This document shows, one piece after another, positions 26,019-33,843 of a stretch of 41,879 bases of DNA (positions within the stretch are counted from its first letter, which is position 1; each line of letters starts with the position of its first letter). Under the pieces are notes generated by a model that worked only from the letters and a program-made list of their open reading frames with translations, did not search any database and was not told where the DNA came from. A program made the position numbers and the translations under genes. The DNA is taken from contig CANBWX010000013.1 in assembly GCA_947373225.1 (NCBI GenBank), forward strand, positions 1-41,879, given 5' to 3'. The DNA comes from Flavobacteriaceae bacterium. Lineage in GTDB: Bacteria > Bacteroidota > Bacteroidia > Flavobacteriales > Flavobacteriaceae.

Positions 26019-26291
26019 TTATTTTTTTTCTTTATAACGTTTGTCTGGAGTTCCGTCTTTTTTCAAGACCGTTTTCGTTTCCTCTGTTTTTTTGAAACGT
26101 TTGTCTGGAGTTCCGTCTTTTTTTAGGACGGTTTTAGTTTCTGTTTTTTTTGACTCAACTACTTTACCGTCTTTTTTGACTTCTTTGGTTACTTTTTCGG
26201 TCTTTTTGACCGTTTTTTCGGTTGCTTGTTGAGCTGAACTTGTTAAAGCAAATCCTAAAAGGGCAACTACTGCTAAAAATACTTTTTTCAT
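26019..26291 (-). CDS. Small Lys-rich secreted repeat protein, function unknown
   Basis: A 90-residue protein with a signal peptide (MKKVFLAVVALLGFALTSSAQ) and a strongly basic mature part. The C-terminus has two near-identical 20-residue units containing TVLKKDGTPDKR(F/Y)K, preceded by a more diverged version (KEVKKDGKVVESKKTETK). At the DNA level the repeats are exactly 60 bases apart (26036 and 26096). Similar short, Lys-rich exported proteins occur widely in flavobacteria, without a known role. Binding to nucleic acid, cell wall or acidic polymers would fit the charge but is speculation. Confidence 0.75.
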   Translation of the reverse strand: MKKVFLAVVALLGFALTSSAQQATEKTVKKTEKVTKEVKKDGKVVESKKTETKTVLKKDGTPDKRFKKTEETKTVLKKDGTPDKRYKEKK

Positions 26292-26372
26292 TTTTATACT
26301 TTTTAAAGATTAGAAAGCTAATGTATGAAAAAATACATTTAGTTTTTTTAAATTCAATTAAATTCGGAACAT

Positions 26373-26408
26373 AAAAAAGCCCTTTTCTATAAAATAGAAA
26401 AAGGCTTT
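26373..26408 (-). terminator. Terminator of the T9SS cargo gene
   Basis: A 15-bp stem with one mismatch (26376-26390 with 26394-26408), loop of 3, beginning AAAGCC. On the minus strand it is followed by a run of six T. It lies 21 bases after the stop of the gene at 26429-27769. Confidence 0.8.
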
Positions 26409-26428
26409 GGGATTTATAAAACTAAAAT

Positions 26429-27769
26429 TTAGTTTTTAATAATTTTTATGTTTTCTGATTTTCCAGTATCTGAAGTTACTTTTAAAGTATATATACCCGT
26501 TTGAAGAGATTTTAGATCTAAGCTAACATTGTTTGAAGCCGAAATTTTAGAGCTATAAACTTTTTTTCCTAATAAGTCATAAACGGTAGCTTCCTTAACT
26601 AAATATGCTTTTGAGTTTATTTGTAATAATCCATTTGTAGGATTTGGGTAAACAGCTATTTGATTGTTTGTATCAAAGCTGGCGGTTTTTAATGGGATTC
26701 CAGAAAATTTATATATTCCACCTGTAGTTGCGCCAGTTGTACCTGCAGTTGCGCCAGCTGAAAAACCAAATGTATCATTTAAGAATGCTGATTCACCATG
26801 AAAAGAACTATCAATAGTTGTCCAGGTTACACCGTCATCTGTGCTGTAAGAGGAACCATTTGGACTTGCTTCAGAGGTTGCAATTATTGTTGAAGTGCCT
26901 GGAATATAGTTTAAGTTCGTTTTATATGAATTAGGATTTGTAATTGACACCACTTCTGTCCATGTAGTTCCTCCATCAACAGTTTTGTAAATTTTTTGGG
27001 TATTCACAAGTAGTAAAAGACCTTTATTGGTATCAGAAAATGTAAATCTATCAGCTATAAAGTCAGTGCCAGCAGGAAGAGCTGTTAAAAAAGTCCAATT
27101 TAGTCCTTTATCAGTTGATTTGAGAATTCCGCCTAGGCTTGTCCCTACCCAAACTGAATCTCCGGATACAGCATATCCATTGAAGAAACTAAAGTCACCA
27201 GTGGCTATAGGAGAACTAGCAGTGTTCCAAGTTGCTCCACCATCATTTGTGGTATAAATCTCAAAATAATCGCCTACTGCATCACCTAAAGCAACGCCAT
27301 TATTTGCATCCCAAAAGTGAACGAAGTCAGTATAGGAAGCAGGATCGCTAAATTGTGTTGTTGTTTGTTTTTGCCAGCTTACACCATTATCGATTGTATT
27401 CCATATTCCTCCAGTACCAGCAGAGTCAGGATATACAGATATCCAAGCAGTTGAAGCTGAGGCTGCCGAGATTGATGAAATGCCTAATCCAATACTACTG
27501 CCATCTGCAGGAATTGGTTCTAAATTAATTGATCCAGTAGTCCATGTTTCTCCTGCGTCAGTGCTTCGTGTAAATGTTTTTAAGGTGTAATCTTGATTAG
27601 TGAAATCAAATTCATTAGCCCAAATGGTATTTGCATCTACTATCGAGATACTGTTTAGTGTTTTGTCTGCATCAGTAAATCCTGTTGCTTTTTCATGCCA
27701 AAAGTTCGGAGTTTGAGCATTTGCCATTAAGCAAAATACTAATAAAATAGCGAGTAAAATTTTTTTCAT
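26429..27769 (-). CDS. Secreted Asp-box (BNR/YCF48-like) protein with T9SS sorting domain
   Basis: A 446-residue exported protein. It has a signal peptide (about 1-19) and six Asp-box motifs of the type S/T-x-D-x-G-x-x-W at about 69-76, 125-132, 174-181, 218-225, 263-270 and 309-316, indicating a beta-propeller like sialidases or YCF48. The last 75 residues (from about 372, VYPNPTNGLLQINS to IKIIKN) form a type A T9SS C-terminal sorting domain, so the protein should cross the outer membrane by type IX secretion. No sialidase catalytic set is evident. A minus-strand TATTTTTG at 27796-27803 is a likely -7 element. The ligand is unknown. Confidence 0.9.
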   Translation of the reverse strand: MKKILLAILLVFCLMANAQTPNFWHEKATGFTDADKTLNSISIVDANTIWANEFDFTNQDYTLKTFTRSTDAGETWTTGSINLEPIPADGSSIGLGISSISAASASTAWISVYPDSAGTGGIWNTIDNGVSWQKQTTTQFSDPASYTDFVHFWDANNGVALGDAVGDYFEIYTTNDGGATWNTASSPIATGDFSFFNGYAVSGDSVWVGTSLGGILKSTDKGLNWTFLTALPAGTDFIADRFTFSDTNKGLLLLVNTQKIYKTVDGGTTWTEVVSITNPNSYKTNLNYIPGTSTIIATSEASPNGSSYSTDDGVTWTTIDSSFHGESAFLNDTFGFSAGATAGTTGATTGGIYKFSGIPLKTASFDTNNQIAVYPNPTNGLLQINSKAYLVKEATVYDLLGKKVYSSKISASNNVSLDLKSLQTGIYTLKVTSDTGKSENIKIIKN

Positions 27770-27795
27770 GGGGATTTTGTTAGGGGTTAACGTAG

Positions 27796-27803
27796 CAAAA
27801 ATA
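27796..27803 (-). promoter_or_regulatory. -7 element of the T9SS cargo gene
   Basis: Minus-strand TATTTTTG, a full match to TAnnTTTG, 26 bases before the start codon at 27769. No clear -33 TTG. Confidence 0.45.
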
Positions 27804-27836
27804 GGAAAAAACCCGATGTGTTTAAAATAAATCTTT

Positions 27837-27844
27837 TACTTTTG
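27837..27844 (+). promoter_or_regulatory. -7 element of the small membrane protein gene
   Basis: TACTTTTG on the + strand, 12 bases before the ATG at 27857 and divergent from the minus-strand element at 27796-27803. The short leader has no Shine-Dalgarno sequence, only A-rich sequence. Confidence 0.45.
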
Positions 27845-27856
27845 AAATAAAAAAAT

Positions 27857-28201
27857 ATGAAACTACTTATCAGAATTTTGATTACATCTGCTTTAGTGAT
27901 GCTAATTGCGCACTTTATGCCAAGCGTAAAAGTGGCTAATTTTGAAACTGCTTTGATCGTTGCGGTTGTTTTGGGCTTGCTTAACATATTTGTAAAACCC
28001 ATATTAATACTATTTACATTGCCGGCGACAATCCTTACATTAGGATTATTTCTGTTTGTTATCAATGCCATTATTATTTTATTATGTTCGAATATTGTTG
28101 GCGGATTCAAAGTAGATTCATTTTTCACAGCCTTAATTTTTAGCATAATTCTTTCTATTTGTCAGTCTATTGCGAATAAAATAGTAGGAGAAGATAAATA
28201 A
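27857..28201 (+). CDS. Small four-helix membrane protein, phage-holin-4 family (YvlD-like)
   Basis: A 114-residue very hydrophobic protein with four membrane helices (about 5-22, 28-46, 50-78 and 88-106) and the family pattern LGLLNIFVKPILILFTLPATILTLGLF. It belongs to the group named 'phage holin family' (YvlD-like) in databases. These are ordinary chromosomal genes in many bacteria; no lysis genes or phage genes are nearby, so the name should not be taken as function. It stands alone between the T9SS cargo gene and trigger factor. Confidence 0.88.
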   Translation: MKLLIRILITSALVMLIAHFMPSVKVANFETALIVAVVLGLLNIFVKPILILFTLPATILTLGLFLFVINAIIILLCSNIVGGFKVDSFFTALIFSIILSICQSIANKIVGEDK

Positions 28202-28255
28202 ATAATCTTCGGAATTCGAACTTAATAATTGGCTTGAATTCAATACATTAAAAAC

Positions 28256-28292
28256 TTGTTTGGGTTGCAAAAATTTTATAATTTTGCAACCC
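28256..28292 (+). promoter_or_regulatory. Promoter of tig overlapped by an 11-bp inverted repeat
   Basis: TTG (28256-28258) and TAATTTTG (28279-28286), 20 bases apart, match the Bacteroidota promoter consensus. The -7 element lies inside an inverted repeat, GGGTTGCAAAA (28262-28272) with TTTTGCAACCC (28282-28292). The repeat could be an operator, or could be an early hairpin if transcription starts upstream. The tig ATG follows after 28 bases. Confidence 0.6.
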
Positions 28293-28320
28293 AATTTTAT
28301 TACGTAAATTAAAGACAGAA

Positions 28321-29646
28321 ATGGATATTAAAAGAGTAGCAGTAAACGCAGTAAACGAGACAATTGTAATGACAGTAGTTCACATGGATTACAAAGGTCA
28401 AGTTGCAAAAAGAATAAATGAAAAAATGCCTTTGGCAACCGTTAAAGGTTTTAGAAAAGGAGCTGTGCCAAAAGACCTTGTCGAAAAACAATATGGTAAA
28501 GCTATCAAACAAGAAGAAGTTCAAAAAGTAGTAGATTTAGCTTTGGAGCGTTTTGTACAATCCGAAAGATTAAACCTTCTTGGAACACCTCTTGCTAAAG
28601 TGAACGAAAACTTTTCTTGGGATACCGAAGAATTAGTTTTTGAATATGAAATAGGATTAGTTCCAAGTTTCGAACTTGATCTTGAAGCAAAAAACGATAT
28701 TATTAAATATGTAGTTACTGCCGATGACAAATTAATTGACGGTCAAGTAGCGCGTATCCAAAAACAATTTGGAAAAGCTGTTCCTCAAGAAGTTGTTACT
28801 GCAGGTTTTGATATTTCTGGAGTTTTCACAAACGAAGAAAAAGGAATCGCTAACCCAACAACTATTTCTTTAGATATTTTCAAAGACAAAGCTACTGCCG
28901 ATAAATTCATCGGAAAAAAAGTAGGTGATGTTGTAACCGTTAACACAAAAGGTTTATTCGCAGACGATCATCAATTAATGGATGTTATGAAAGTAGCTCA
29001 TGATGATGTTCACGGATTAGAAGTTGATGTTGATTTTACAATTGACGGAATCAATTCAACTGAATTGGCAGAATTAAACCAAGAATTATTCGACAAACTT
29101 TTTGGACCTGGAAACGTTGCTTCTCTTGAAGACTTGAAAGCTAAAATCAAAGAAGATGCCGAAACTCAATTCGCTCAACAAGCAGACCAAAAATTATTAG
29201 GTGATGTAACTGAATTTTTAATTGAAAACACAAAATTCGATTTGCCAGCTGAATTCCTTAAAAAATGGTTGCAAACTGTAGGCGAAAAACAACTTTCTCC
29301 AGCCGAAGCCGAAGTTGAATATGCAAGATCTGAAAAAGGATTGCGTTTTCAATTGATCGAAGGAAGAGCAATGGCACAAAGCGATATCAAAATCACTTTC
29401 GAAGATTTGAAAGCTTTTACCACAAAATCTATCCGTCAGCAAATGGCACAATTCGGGCAAACAAATCCTACTGACGAAGAAGTTCAAGGAATTGTAGCTA
29501 GAGTTTTGGCAAACCAAGACGAAGTAAAAAGACTTTCTGACCAAGTTGTTGCCGAGAAATTATTGGAAGTGTTCAAAGAAAAAGCAAATCCAACAACAAA
29601 AGAAGTAACTTACGAAGAATTTATTGCAGCTTCTTACGGCGAATAA
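28321..29646 (+). CDS. tig: Trigger factor
   Basis: Ribosome-associated chaperone that binds nascent chains at the exit tunnel. The 441 residues show the N-terminal ribosome-binding loop with its GFRKGAVP signature (about 41-48), a middle domain that is divergent from the FKBP-type PPIase of E. coli, and a long helical C-terminal domain. This divergence is usual in Bacteroidota. It has its own promoter and a strong terminator, and lies upstream of clpP and clpX, an order (tig-clpP-clpX) conserved across bacteria, although here tig is transcriptionally separated by the terminator. Confidence 0.95.
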   Translation: MDIKRVAVNAVNETIVMTVVHMDYKGQVAKRINEKMPLATVKGFRKGAVPKDLVEKQYGKAIKQEEVQKVVDLALERFVQSERLNLLGTPLAKVNENFSWDTEELVFEYEIGLVPSFELDLEAKNDIIKYVVTADDKLIDGQVARIQKQFGKAVPQEVVTAGFDISGVFTNEEKGIANPTTISLDIFKDKATADKFIGKKVGDVVTVNTKGLFADDHQLMDVMKVAHDDVHGLEVDVDFTIDGINSTELAELNQELFDKLFGPGNVASLEDLKAKIKEDAETQFAQQADQKLLGDVTEFLIENTKFDLPAEFLKKWLQTVGEKQLSPAEAEVEYARSEKGLRFQLIEGRAMAQSDIKITFEDLKAFTTKSIRQQMAQFGQTNPTDEEVQGIVARVLANQDEVKRLSDQVVAEKLLEVFKEKANPTTKEVTYEEFIAASYGE

Positions 29647-29668
29647 TTTCTAAAAAATAAGTATATTT

Positions 29669-29704
29669 GAGCGTCAAAAGAATATTTTTTTGACGCTCTT
29701 TTTT
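29669..29704 (+). terminator. Rho-independent terminator of tig
   Basis: An 11-bp perfect stem (GAGCGTCAAAA at 29669-29679 with TTTTGACGCTC at 29688-29698) followed by six T. It lies 22 bases after the tig stop. Confidence 0.92.
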
Positions 29705-29706
29705 AT

Positions 29707-29852
29707 TAGAAGCCAATCCAGCTTTGCGTTGCAAGTTTTTTCGTTTCAAACCATTTTTGCAAGTCACAAAAAGAGCTTCCTTTGGTCGCTTTTTTGCAAC
29801 TGCAAAAATTGGTTTTCAACTTCAAAAAGCTTTTCACTATAATCTGGGCTAA
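29707..29852. repeat. Long imperfect palindromic intergenic element before clpP
   Basis: About 146 bases with the ends AGCC (29711) and GGGCTA (to 29851). The core is an imperfect inverted repeat: 29748-29776 (AAACCATTTTTGCAAG then CACAAAAAGAGC) pairs with 29788-29815 (GCTTTTTTGCAACTGC then AAAAATTGGTTT) around TTCCTTTGGTC. The whole element can fold into one long hairpin. It lacks an open frame. From memory, similar AGCC...GGGCTA stretches occur in other flavobacterial intergenic regions; I could not check. The rest of the tig-clpP gap (29853-29943) holds only weak promoter-like sequence. Confidence 0.6.
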
Positions 29853-29943
29853 AAAATAAGACATATTGACATCATTTATAAATAGGTACGACCTTTGATA
29901 AAATGATTACTGTGAATTAACGTAAAACTTAGAACAAATAAAT

Positions 29944-30618
29944 ATGAACTACGGTAAGGAATTTAAAAAATTTGCTACAAAACACCAAGGTGTAAACGCA
30001 ATGTATTATGACAAAATCGTAAGCGCAATGACGCCTACAAATATGACTCCATATATCATCGAAGAACGTCAACTGAATATATCTCAATTAGACGTTTTCT
30101 CGAGATTAATGATGGACCGAATCATTTTCCTTGGAACAGGAATCGATGACCAAATTGCCAATATCGTTCAAGCACAATTACTTTTTCTTGAAAGCGCCGA
30201 TGCTTCAAAAGATATTCAAATTTATTTGAATTCTCCAGGAGGAAGTGTTTATGCAGGATTAGGAATTTATGACACGATGCAATACATCAAACCTGACGTA
30301 GCAACAATTTGCACCGGAATGGCAGCTTCTATGGGAGCCGTTCTTTTGTGTGCTGGAGCAGCAGGAAAACGTTCGGCATTGCCACATTCAAGAGTTATGA
30401 TTCACCAACCATCAGGCGGAGCACAAGGTGTTGCAACGGATATGGAAATCAACTTACGTGAAATGTTGAAATTAAAAGATGAATTATACCAAATCATTTC
30501 GCATCACACCGGACAAACTTTCGATAAAGTGCACAAAGATAGTGAGCGCGATTATTGGATGATTGCCGATGAAGCAAAAGAATACGGAATGATTGATGAA
30601 GTGTTAAGAAGAGGATAA
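29944..30618 (+). CDS. clpP: ATP-dependent Clp protease proteolytic subunit
   Basis: Serine peptidase that forms a double heptameric chamber and degrades proteins unfolded by ClpX or ClpA/C-type partners. The 224 residues carry the full catalytic triad: Ser129 in TGMAASMGAVLL, His154 in VMIHQPSGGAQG and Asp203 in SERDYWM. There is an N-terminal propeptide-like extension of about 30 residues, common in the family. ClpX follows after an 85-base spacer largely made of a word array, and both are probably on one transcript that begins after the tig terminator. Confidence 0.97.
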   Translation: MNYGKEFKKFATKHQGVNAMYYDKIVSAMTPTNMTPYIIEERQLNISQLDVFSRLMMDRIIFLGTGIDDQIANIVQAQLLFLESADASKDIQIYLNSPGGSVYAGLGIYDTMQYIKPDVATICTGMAASMGAVLLCAGAAGKRSALPHSRVMIHQPSGGAQGVATDMEINLREMLKLKDELYQIISHHTGQTFDKVHKDSERDYWMIADEAKEYGMIDEVLRRG

Positions 30619-30624
30619 ATATTT

Positions 30625-30695
30625 GTCGAAAGTCAAAAGTCGAAAGTCAAAAGCATTGCTGGACTTTACGACTTTTGACTTTACGACTTTTTGAC
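30625..30695 (+). repeat. Heptamer word array forming an imperfect hairpin, clpP-clpX spacer
   Basis: Left half (30625-30653): alternating 7-base units GTCGAAA and GTCAAAA, two of each. Right half (30664-30695): units CTTTACGA, CTTTTGA, CTTTACGA and CTTTTTGA, the near reverse complement. A perfect 14-bp match (AAAGTCAAAAGTCG and its complement) lies within. The array ends 8 bases before the clpX ATG. Confidence 0.75.
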
Positions 30696-30703
30696 TATAA
30701 AAG

Positions 30704-31936
30704 ATGGCAAAACCAAAATTAGAATGTTCATTCTGTGGAAGAAAAAAACCGGAAACCAATTTATTGATTGCCGGAATCGATGCGCACATTTGTGATAAAT
30801 GTATCGAACAAGCACACGGAATTGTTCTCGAAGAAATAAAATCAAGCGGTAAGACTAACTTGCCTGCAGACTTGATTTTAAAGAAACCAAAAGAAATCAG
30901 AGCTTTTTTAGATCAATATGTAATTGGTCAAGATCAGACAAAAAAAGTAATGGCTGTTGCGGTTTACAATCACTACAAACGTTTGATGCAACAAGAATTG
31001 CATGACGATGTAGAGATCGAAAAAAGTAATATTATCATGGTGGGTCAAACCGGAACCGGAAAAACTTTGGTTGCCAAAACGATAGCCAAAATGCTAGACG
31101 TTCCTTTAGCAATTGTCGATGCAACAGTTTTGACCGAAGCAGGTTATGTAGGAGAAGATGTCGAAAGTATTTTGACGCGTCTTTTGCAAGCTGCCGATTA
31201 TAATGTGGCTAAAGCCGAAAGAGGAATTGTTTTCATTGACGAAATTGATAAAATTGCTCGCAAAAGTGATAATCCATCTATAACACGTGACGTTTCTGGT
31301 GAAGGAGTTCAACAAGCTTTGTTGAAATTACTCGAAGGAACGGTTGTGAATGTTCCGCCAAAAGGAGGACGTAAACATCCAGATCAGAAATTTGTTGAGG
31401 TAAATACTCAAAATATTTTGTTTATTGCTGGTGGTGCTTTCGACGGAATTGAACGTATTATTTCGAAACGATTGAACCGTCAAGCCGTAGGTTATTCTAC
31501 ATCTAAAAATGTGGATAATATTGACAAAGATAATTTGTTGCAATATATTATTCCAAAAGACATCAAAGATTTTGGATTGATTCCAGAAATTATTGGTCGT
31601 TTGCCAGTGTTAACACACATGGATCCATTAGATAGAGAAACCTTAAGAGCGATTTTGACACAGCCGAAAAATGCCTTAATTAAACAATATCAAAAATTGT
31701 TTTTGATGGATGAGGTTGTATTCAATATCACAGACGAAGCTTTAGATTTTATTGTCGAAAAAGCATTAGAATACAAGCTTGGAGCACGTGGATTGCGTTC
31801 TTTATGTGAAGCCATCTTGACCGATGCCATGTATGAATTACCAAGTTCTGACGATAAAACATTAGAAATCGACGTAGATTATGCCAAAGAAACATTGAAT
31901 AGAAACTTATTGAAACGATTAGAAATCGCTTCTTAA
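30704..31936 (+). CDS. clpX: ATP-dependent Clp protease ATP-binding subunit ClpX
   Basis: AAA+ unfoldase that feeds proteins into ClpP. The 410 residues include the N-terminal zinc-binding domain with Cys8, Cys11, Cys30 and Cys33, Walker A GQTGTGKT (114-121), the pore loop GYVGED (147-152), Walker B IVFIDE (175-180) and the sensor and arginine motifs to the end ([10 protein letters not shown]). The ClpP-docking loop, IGF in E. coli, reads VGY here (about 262-264), which I take as the Bacteroidota form. The spacer upstream is a word-repeat hairpin. Confidence 0.97.
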   Translation: MAKPKLECSFCGRKKPETNLLIAGIDAHICDKCIEQAHGIVLEEIKSSGKTNLPADLILKKPKEIRAFLDQYVIGQDQTKKVMAVAVYNHYKRLMQQELHDDVEIEKSNIIMVGQTGTGKTLVAKTIAKMLDVPLAIVDATVLTEAGYVGEDVESILTRLLQAADYNVAKAERGIVFIDEIDKIARKSDNPSITRDVSGEGVQQALLKLLEGTVVNVPPKGGRKHPDQKFVEVNTQNILFIAGGAFDGIERIISKRLNRQAVGYSTSKNVDNIDKDNLLQYIIPKDIKDFGLIPEIIGRLPVLTHMDPLDRETLRAILTQPKNALIKQYQKLFLMDEVVFNITDEALDFIVEKALEYKLGARGLRSLCEAILTDAMYELPSSDDKTLEIDVDYAKETLNRNLLKRLEIAS

Positions 31937-31950
31937 TTTTTAAGTAAAAC

Positions 31951-31983
31951 ACCTTTGTCAAAGTTTAAAATTTTGACAAAGGT
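31951..31983 (+). terminator. Hairpin after clpX
   Basis: A perfect 12-bp stem (ACCTTTGTCAAA with TTTGACAAAGGT) and a 9-base loop, 15 bases after the clpX stop. The following T-run is weak (TACTATTTT), so termination may be partial; a second hairpin follows. Confidence 0.7.
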
Positions 31984-32031
31984 TACTATTTTAACAGAAC
32001 TGAGATTAACTTCAAGCTCAATAAAAATGTA

Positions 32032-32067
32032 AATAAAGCTCAAAAACGTATGTTTTTGAGCTTTATT
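32032..32067. terminator. Second hairpin after clpX, 16-bp perfect stem
   Basis: AATAAAGCTCAAAAAC (32032-32047) pairs perfectly with 32052-32067 around a 4-base GTAT loop. It lacks a long T-run on either side but is very stable, and may back up the first hairpin or stabilise the 3' end. Confidence 0.6.
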
Positions 32068-32141
32068 CGTTAATGGAGACTTAAAAGCATGAGTTAAAAG
32101 AATATCAGTTTATTAATTTACTTCTTTAGATTGTTTTTCGT

Positions 32142-32248
32142 AAATCCCAGAGGGATTTCATATTTATAGAAAGCCCAATTATGGTATTATTAATTTGACC
32201 CCAGCCGGGGTCAAATATTTCGGAAATTGATTGTGTTTCTATAAATAT
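32142..32248. repeat. Compound hairpin element upstream of serB
   Basis: This lies in the 456-base non-coding stretch 31937-32392, together with the two hairpins after clpX. It holds AAATCCC-AGA-GGGATTT (32142-32158), a 10-bp stem ATTTGACCCC-AGCC-GGGGTCAAAT (32193-32216), and a 13-bp inverted repeat ATATTTATAGAAA (32160-32172) / TTTCTATAAATAT (32236-32248) that encloses the second hairpin. The GC-rich stems stand out from the AT-rich surroundings. It resembles REP-like mobile hairpin elements, but no transposase is nearby. I see no gene in 32249-32392. Confidence 0.65.
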
Positions 32249-32392
32249 ACAATGGCTCTGTCGTTTTTTATTAAATCCGGAAAAAAAAATATGAAATCCA
32301 ATCATTCTCTATTGCCAAAAAAACATCCGTTATTCTTTTTTATCTACAATAGATTGTCGATTTTTGCCCCTTGTAAATCAATTGAATTAAAA

Positions 32393-33628
32393 ATGATACT
32401 AGAGGATAAAGAGATTATTTTGTTAAAAGTTTCAGGTCAAGATAAACCGGGAGTAACAGCTGGTTTAACATCGATATTGGCAAATTATGATGCCACTATT
32501 TTAGATATTGGTCAAGCCGATATTCATGACACATTATCTTTAGGTATATTATTTGAAATAAAAGCAGGCTCTTCTTCAGCGCCTGTTTTAAAAGATTTAT
32601 TATTTAAAGCTTACGAATTAGGAATTAATGTCAAGTTTATTCCAATTACAATTCCGGATTACGAAATTTGGGTAAAAGGACAAAGCAAGCAACGTTTTAT
32701 CATCAATGTTTTGGGCGAAAAGTTGACAGCGGCACAATTAGCAGCTGTGACCAAAATAATGTCGGATCAAAAATTAAATATCGATTCGATTATTCGTTTA
32801 ACCGGACGAACTTCGGTAGTCGAAAAAGAAGAATATCCACGTTCTTGCGTGCAATTATCCGTAACGGGTATTATTAAAGATAAAACCTTGATGACGGCTA
32901 GTTTTATGGAAATTTCCAGAACGTTAAACGTCGATATTTCTTTTCAAGAAGATAATATTTACAGAAGAAACAGACGTTTGGTGTGTTTTGATATGGATTC
33001 GACCTTAATTCAAACCGAAGTAATCGATGAATTAGCTGAGTTAGCGGGAGTTGGCGAAGAAGTTAGAGCCATCACCGAATCAGCAATGAATGGCGAGATA
33101 GATTTTAGCGAAAGCTTCAAAAAACGTATGGCGTTGTTGGAAGGTTTGAGCGAAGATGTGTTGCATAATGTGGCTATAAATCTACCGATAACCAAAGGAG
33201 CGCATCGATTGATGAGAGCCTTGAAATATTACGGCTACAAGACCGCTATTTTATCTGGTGGATTCACTTATTTTGGTGATTATTTGCAAAAAGAATTGGG
33301 AATCGATTACGTTTTTGCCAATCAATTGGAGATTAAAAACGGAAAATTGACGGGTAAATATTTAGGCGAAATTGTTGATGGCGCAAAAAAAGCCGAATAT
33401 CTGCAAGCCATTGCTGATAAAGAAGGCATTCACATCAACCAAACCATTGCGGTAGGAGATGGAGCAAATGATTTACCAATGATAAATTTGGCAGGTTTAG
33501 GAATAGCTTTTCATGCCAAACAAAAAGTAAAAGAAAACGCTTCCACTTCAATATCAAGTCTAGGTCTAGACGGAATATTATACCTTTTGGGCTACCACGA
33601 TAGACATATTGATATGATGCAGGAGTAA
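32393..33628 (+). CDS. serB: Phosphoserine phosphatase
   Basis: Last step of serine synthesis: hydrolysis of phosphoserine in the cytoplasm. I start at ATG 32393 (411 residues, MILEDKEIILLKVSGQDKPG); the frame opens further upstream at a TTG, but that 54-residue stretch covers the structured element and does not look like protein. Two ACT-like regions (about 5-85 and 100-185) precede the HAD phosphatase domain with DMDST (Asp200, Asp202), SGGFTYFGDYL and VGDGANDLPMI. This is the usual SerB arrangement in Bacteroidota. A clear terminator follows. Confidence 0.94.
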   Translation: MILEDKEIILLKVSGQDKPGVTAGLTSILANYDATILDIGQADIHDTLSLGILFEIKAGSSSAPVLKDLLFKAYELGINVKFIPITIPDYEIWVKGQSKQRFIINVLGEKLTAAQLAAVTKIMSDQKLNIDSIIRLTGRTSVVEKEEYPRSCVQLSVTGIIKDKTLMTASFMEISRTLNVDISFQEDNIYRRNRRLVCFDMDSTLIQTEVIDELAELAGVGEEVRAITESAMNGEIDFSESFKKRMALLEGLSEDVLHNVAINLPITKGAHRLMRALKYYGYKTAILSGGFTYFGDYLQKELGIDYVFANQLEIKNGKLTGKYLGEIVDGAKKAEYLQAIADKEGIHINQTIAVGDGANDLPMINLAGLGIAFHAKQKVKENASTSISSLGLDGILYLLGYHDRHIDMMQE

Positions 33629-33649
33629 ATAAAAGTTTAAATTGCATAC

Positions 33650-33678
33650 AAAAGCCTTAGTTTTTCTAAGGCTTTTTT
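33650..33678 (+). terminator. Terminator of serB, usable on both strands
   Basis: An 11-bp stem (AAAAGCCTTAG with CTAAGGCTTTT), a 5-base T loop and a run of six T on the + strand. On the minus strand the stem ends in four T and lies 5 bases after the small lipoprotein gene. Confidence 0.9.
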
Positions 33679-33683
33679 GTTGG

Positions 33684-33842
33684 TCAAATTTTTACAATTT
33701 GTGTATTGTGATTTTTTCTAAATTGATTTAGAATTTGCTTTCCCGAAGTATTGCAATTTCCTCGCGGTCCACATTGCATTCGGTGTGGTCCGCAGGAAGT
33801 CAGAAAGGAAATTAAAAATGCTATTAAAAAAAGTTTTTTCAT
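33684..33842 (-). CDS. Small lipoprotein (52 residues) coupled to the GH3 gene
   Basis: A short gene lies between serB and the GH3-family gene. It begins one base after the GH3 stop (stop TAA, then G, then ATG), so it is probably translated by coupling. The product starts MKKLFLIAFLISFLTSCG, a lipoprotein signal with lipobox LTSC (Cys17), followed by a Cys- and Arg-containing mature part of about 35 residues (GPHRMQCGPRGNCNTSG near the N-terminus). Three further features support a real gene: the clean lipobox, the tight spacing and a terminator just after its stop. I do not recognise the mature part; its function is unknown. Short lipoproteins like this are often missed. Confidence 0.72.
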   Translation of the reverse strand: MKKLFLIAFLISFLTSCGPHRMQCGPRGNCNTSGKQILNQFRKNHNTQIVKI

Positions 33843-33843
33843 C

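Noticed and set aside
27857..28201. Phage holin, sign of a prophage
   Set aside because: The family name is historical; no phage or lysis genes are nearby and the gene sits among core genes.
30625..30695. CRISPR-like repeats
   Set aside because: Units are only 7-8 bases with no spacers and no cas genes; it is a word array.
32231..32392. TTG-started N-terminal extension of SerB
   Set aside because: The 54 extra residues come from a structured non-coding element and have no SerB similarity I can see.
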